From the NCBI GenBank assembly GCA_036504095.1, contig DASXVS010000056.1, forward strand, positions 1-46,456: a stretch of DNA of 46,456 bases. Reading direction: 5' to 3'. Origin of the DNA: Armatimonadota bacterium. GTDB lineage: Bacteria; Armatimonadota; DTGP01; JAKQQT01. Shown here in pieces: positions 43,197 to 46,456 of the stretch. Under the pieces are notes generated by a model, which searched no databases, had not been told where the DNA came from, and was given only the letters and a program-made list of their open reading frames with translations. Each line of letters starts with the position of its first letter. Position 1 is the stretch's first letter. Both the position numbers and the translations under genes were made by a program.

Positions 43197-43399
43197 ACAC
43201 TCGGCGGTTCCGTTGGGTCGTCGGTATCCCTCGATCGCGGATGCATGCCTCCGATCGAAGTGGCGGCTTGGTGACAACGCTTCAAACCTTAAGCTCGTAC
43301 GCCTTTTCGAAGCCGGACCGCTATGATTCCTTAACGCCGGGCGGGAGGGCAGCGCATTGTGCAAGCGGTGTGGACGGCGCGGTCATCGAGGTGTGAAAG

Positions 43400-43909
43400 A
43401 TGAGACTTAGGGAGGCTTTGACGCTCATTGGAGCGGTTGCCCTGGGTGGTTGCAGCCAGATCATGGAGCCGGGCTACGACCCGTTGGGGGGGCCCTACGA
43501 CGCCAACGTCGAGCGCCTGAAGGCGGCCGTGTTCGAACACGAAAGCCCCATCGAGTTCACGATCTCCGATTCCCGCAACAACCGGTTTCAGCCGGGGCTC
43601 AGCATCCGGGCGAAAGCCGCTGTGCGGGCCGGAACCAGGTTCGAAGTTTGGGCCGTCGTGGCCGACGAAAAATGGCGGGCCAACGAGACCGAATGGGATC
43701 ACAACACTGTCAGGTGGTGCCTCGCTCCGGAGCCCGGTGACGGAACAACGGTAGCCCCTGATACGGAACGGCGTCGCGGATACCGGATGGTGGCGCAGTA
43801 CCGTGTGGAGAAGCCAGGCGTGTACCGGTTGACGTGCCGGGAGCGTCCGCGGGGCGCTGAGTCCGCTGCCCCGATCCGCGAGGAATCGGTTCGAATCGTC
43901 GTCGAGTAA
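43400..43909 (+). CDS. Lipoprotein of unknown function
   Basis: A 169-aa exported protein with a lipobox: ALTLIGAVALGGC, lipidated at Cys18. The mature part is predicted as beta-rich (IEFTISDSRNNRF, SIRAKAAVRAGTRFEVWAVVADEKW, YRMVAQYRVEKPGVYRLTCRE), suggesting one Ig-like sandwich. It ends 11 bases before the next gene on the same strand, so the two probably form one unit. I recognise no family. Confidence 0.7.
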   Translation: MRLREALTLIGAVALGGCSQIMEPGYDPLGGPYDANVERLKAAVFEHESPIEFTISDSRNNRFQPGLSIRAKAAVRAGTRFEVWAVVADEKWRANETEWDHNTVRWCLAPEPGDGTTVAPDTERRRGYRMVAQYRVEKPGVYRLTCRERPRGAESAAPIREESVRIVVE

Positions 43910-43920
43910 GGGGTCGAAGC

Positions 43921-44427
43921 ATGCTCACCGTCGCGCATGTGCTCGTGGGCGGAACGATCGGCAATGAGATCCGCCGCGCGCGGTACGCTCTCCCACTCGC
44001 CTTTCTCAGCCACTATGCCCTCGACACCGTGCCACACTGGAGCAACTGGGCGGTGTTCTTCCCGACCGTCGCCAACCAATACAGCGCGGAGGTGATTGGG
44101 GCGGTAGTTGATGTCACGCTTGCTGCCGGCCTGATCCTCGCCTCGACCCGGGGAAGGGCCAACCGTGCGCTGATCCTCTCATCGGCCGTGTTCGCCGCGG
44201 CGCCGGACGTGGACAACCTGCCAATCATCGGGACGTGGATGCGCGCATCGCCCGCCACCGCCCGGATCGTCGCCTTTCACCACAACATCCAGACCAACAT
44301 CGCTCCGTCTCAATGGCTGTTGGGTGCGGGCCCCCTCGCGCTCATCGGCGCACTTGCGTGGTGGTCGTTTCGGCGATCTGGGAGAATGAACCACGGAGTC
44401 ACAGAGAGCACAGCGGAGAAAGGGTGA
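43921..44427 (+). CDS. Membrane protein, metal-dependent hydrolase-like (YdjM/DUF457-like)
   Basis: A 168-aa inner-membrane protein. The N-terminus AHVLVGGTIGNEIR and the motif AFLSHYALDTVPHW carry the His and Asp residues of the membrane-bound metal-dependent hydrolase-like group; AAPDVDNLPI and FHHNIQTNIAPS are also typical. Helices: ALPLAFLSHYAL, VIGAVVDVTLAAGLILA, WLLGAGPLALIGALAWWS. The last 13 residues (NHGVTESTAEKG) are encoded by an intergenic repeat and are probably an accidental extension. Confidence 0.7.
   Translation: MLTVAHVLVGGTIGNEIRRARYALPLAFLSHYALDTVPHWSNWAVFFPTVANQYSAEVIGAVVDVTLAAGLILASTRGRANRALILSSAVFAAAPDVDNLPIIGTWMRASPATARIVAFHHNIQTNIAPSQWLLGAGPLALIGALAWWSFRRSGRMNHGVTESTAEKG
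44389..44425 (+). repeat. Dispersed-type intergenic repeat (ACCACGGAGTCACAGAGAGCAC)
   Basis: The bases AACCACGGAGTCACAGAGAG and the following CACAGCGGAGAAAGG belong to a purine-rich word family (disease-free CCACGGAGnCACAGAGnnCACAG) that I recall as scattered between genes in many environmental bacteria. Here it supplies the final codons and stop of the membrane protein gene. Confidence 0.45.
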
Positions 44428-44504
44428 AGCGCGGTCCGCGTCTCACCGCGATGCTACCACGAACCCTGTGAGCGGGCCTACGCTCCCAAGGCGCCGGTTG
44501 GGCT

Positions 44505-44885
44505 TCATACCAACGATATGCTGCCGACGCGGAAGTCGACCGTCAGGAGTCGCTCCCGTAGGAAATCGAGTCCAAGCAGTCCATCCACTGTGGCGGAGGG
44601 TGGCAAAGTATGCGCGACCACTGCAAGCCCCTCCAGCTCCATCCCGAATGCCTCCATTCGGTCAAGCGTCAGGCGAGGTAAATACTCAACCCCGCTGCCA
44701 GTCGTAACTTGAACACGATCACCCGAAGCGGCGGGATCATAACCAATCGCAACCAGAATCGCCGGTCGCACGAGCGTGCTCGTTGCGCCGGTGTCCAGCG
44801 CCAGGCGGGCTTCCTATTGGCCGGCCGGTCCCCAAATTGTCGCAGTGACGACCACGAGGCCGGATCTGGGATCGAAAGCACTCAC
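44505..44885 (-). pseudogene. Retropepsin-like aspartic protease, interrupted by TAG
   Basis: The frame from GTG 44885 reads SAFDPRSGLVVVTATIWGPA and then hits TAG at 44814-44816 (codon 24). Directly after it, in the same frame, come ARLALDTGATSTLVRP, the clan AA active-site Asp-Thr-Gly, and later DGLLGLDFLRER, the conserved C-terminal Gly-Leu-Asp motif. Apart from the stop the gene is full length (about 126 codons). A start after the stop would leave the Asp-Thr-Gly out unless a non-ATG codon were used; the first ATG-like start downstream gives only 88 aa. GTGA overlaps the stop of the upstream frame. Readthrough is possible but unproven. Confidence 0.75.
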
Positions 44886-45108
44886 AAGATGACCGCCGCG
44901 TCGTGGGGAATCGAACCGGTGTATAGAGTCGCGCCGTGTCGAGGGCGAACCGCAAGCATCTCGCGATCCACTTCGTCACGATCCTTGCTATGGAAGAGGA
45001 CCTTGCCCTTCACGATTTCCCGGTTCTCATCCAGTTCCGGGTCTTCCAGCAGAACCAATCAGACTCGAACTTCTCGAAAACCGTCGCCAGTGTCATCACC
45101 TCACCCAT
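44882..45108 (-). pseudogene. Small partner gene of the retropepsin, frameshifted
   Basis: From ATG 45108 (GGAGG 7 bases before) the frame reads MGEVMTLATVFEKFESDW, then derails at 45053-45057. In the -1/+2 frame the expected continuation VLLEDPELDENREIVKGK, then VLFHSKDRDEVDREML and ATLYTGSIPHDAAVIL to TGA 44882 is intact. Adding a single G in the GG of the SDW codon restores one 75-aa protein. Such small proteins with a YTGxIP end precede retropepsin-like genes in several phyla (recalled, not searched). The loss of one base could also be a sequencing error. Confidence 0.7.
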
Positions 45109-45127
45109 ACGCCAACCTCCAGACGCA

Positions 45128-45157
45128 ATGAAGGGGAGCCGTTGGGCTCCCCTTCAT
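45128..45157 (-). terminator. Terminator of the thiC remnant
   Basis: A perfect 13-bp stem (ATGAAGGGGAGCC and its complement) with loop GTTG lies about 20 bases after the thiC stop codon. It is likely the original thiC terminator, though a T-tract is lacking. Confidence 0.65.
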
Positions 45158-45177
45158 GTTAGCAAACGCACTTCGTT

Positions 45178-45919
<742 letters not shown>

Positions 45920-45923
<4 letters not shown>

Positions 45924-46303
45924 AGATCAACCCCCGATCGCTCAATGGCTTCCCTGATTGATCCCTGCAACTCCTCGATGTCGACCACATCCACCGAGCG
46001 TCCTCCCAAAAGGGCATCTACATCGACCCATGCGGCGTACAGGGCTGCTCCACCGATACCCTCTACGGCCAGATCCACATCGGTCCGACAGTCAAACCAC
46101 TCCCGATGGGCCAGCGAGCCGAAGAGGACTACACGCGTTGCCCCGTATTTGGTCTTGAGAAGTGTGGCGGCTTCTTTCGCCTTGGCGATCAAACGGTCCC
46201 GTTCCGCGACCTCCTCCGGCGACAGAACGGGCTCGGGACGCTGCTTCAGCGCCTCGATGTACGGCTTCCAGCCTTCCGGCCCAAGTTCCAGCGCGGTGGC
46301 CAT
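45920..46303 (-). CDS. MNT nucleotidyltransferase antitoxin (MntA-like)
   Basis: A 127-aa nucleotidyltransferase. GGAGG lies 8 bases before ATG 46303. A leader segment with GPEGWKPYIEALKQRPEP, typical of this MNT subgroup, precedes the catalytic Gly62-Ser63 (VVLFGSLAH) and Asp75-Val-Asp77 (RTDVDLAV). It would add AMP to the HepT-like protein encoded next, the gene overlapping by 4 bases. A longer frame to 46390 runs into the group II intron and is not the gene. The intron 3' end lies only 12 bases upstream of the start codon, so its own promoter is cut off unless one exists in the intron. Confidence 0.88.
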
Positions 46304-46315
46304 CGCCTTGCCTCC

Positions 46316-46388
46316 AATCGGGTAGGCGGGGTCGTTACCGGCCCCGCCTCCCACACCACCCGGCATGCGGGTCCGCACCGGGCGGTTC
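46316..46388 (-). ncRNA. Group II intron domains V and VI
   Basis: On the minus strand 46388-46354 forms domain V: ACCGCCCGG pairs with CCGGGTGGT, then a 2-base bulge and a TGCG/CGCA tip with a GACC loop. Next, 46353-46316 is domain VI: AGGCGGGG pairs with CCCCGCCT, and a bulged A (46323 on the complement) stands 8 bases from the 3' end, before GGG/CCC pairing. The intron ends CCCGATT at 46316. This bulge is the branch-point used in lariat formation. The intron's 5' part lies beyond the window. Confidence 0.88.
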
Positions 46389-46456
46389 ACTCAGACTTAA
46401 GCGCGTGGTATCTCTCCGCGAGAGACGAGAATCCCATCTGGATGAGCTTGGCGTTA
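46387..46456 (-). CDS. ltrA: C-terminus of group II intron reverse transcriptase/maturase (partial)
   Basis: Only the last 22 residues are in the window: NAKLIQMGFSSLAERYHA and LKSE before TGA (46387-46389). The ending L-x-x-M-G-x-x-x-L-A-x-R-Y-x-A-L-x-S-E is what I expect of intron-encoded proteins, and the stop overlaps the first bases of domain V, the usual layout. The rest extends beyond the right edge. Confidence 0.75.
   Translation of the reverse strand, partial: NAKLIQMGFSSLAERYHALKSE

Noticed and set aside
44900-44930. GGTTCGATTCC, which looks like the T-arm of a tRNA (complement of 44908-44918)
   Set aside because: The flanking bases do not form the 5-bp T stem or an acceptor stem, and the stretch is coding in the frameshifted retropepsin partner gene.

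Overview
The window looks like chromosomal DNA of a GC-rich, diderm, polysaccharide-degrading heterotroph, most likely of the Armatimonadota type (inference). The signs are two prepilin-like proteins with the FPVFAKAR-type N-terminal helix, a PEP-CTERM protein, exported proteins with short dockerin-like C-termini, Kdo synthesis genes that imply an LPS outer membrane, and many secreted glycan-active enzymes. There is no tRNA, rRNA or CRISPR array.

Layout. 1-3.8 kb: an exported protein whose reading frame is cut by a TAG, then the type IV pilus motors pilB and pilT. 3.8-10 kb: a GH4 glycosidase, a small membrane protein, a PD-(D/E)XK-like gene and ppdK. This stretch holds four palindromic intergenic elements built on a 7-base period, and a 30-bp direct repeat that makes the nuclease-like gene end with a copy of the ppdK 3' end. 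10.3-15 kb: a minus-strand cluster of serine hydrolase, clan GH-D alpha-galactosidase, and ABC ATPase plus permease. 15.2-22 kb: zinc metalloprotease, alpha/beta esterase, NmrA-like protein, GH51 arabinofuranosidase. 22-23 kb: a DsrE/TusA sulfur-relay pair. 23-31 kb: prepilin-like proteins, two paralogous secreted beta-propeller-like proteins on either side of a purple-acid-phosphatase-like enzyme, and a PEP-CTERM LamG-like protein. 31-36 kb: VOC and DoxX proteins, then a tightly packed minus-strand run of MNT, truncated HEPN-like ORF, kdsA, kdsD, PIN, a 58-aa partner and a 146-aa protein. 36-39.8 kb: heparinase II/III, glutamate dehydrogenase, DinB. 39.8-43.2 kb: an arsenic/organoarsenical resistance cluster (ArsF, ArsG, ArsR, ArsP-type permease, small redox protein, Cys-rich protein) with two recognisable promoters. 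43.4-46.5 kb: a lipoprotein, a membrane hydrolase-like protein, a decayed retropepsin pair, the last part of thiC, an intact MNT/HepT-like pair, and the 3' end of a group II intron running off the window.

The accessory features cluster at two places. The first is 6-7.4 kb, with the nuclease-like gene inside a duplication of the ppdK end. The second is 44.4-46.5 kb, with two broken genes, a thiC remnant, a toxin-antitoxin module and a retroelement in 2 kb. All functions are assigned from motifs and family knowledge by eye; no database search was run.
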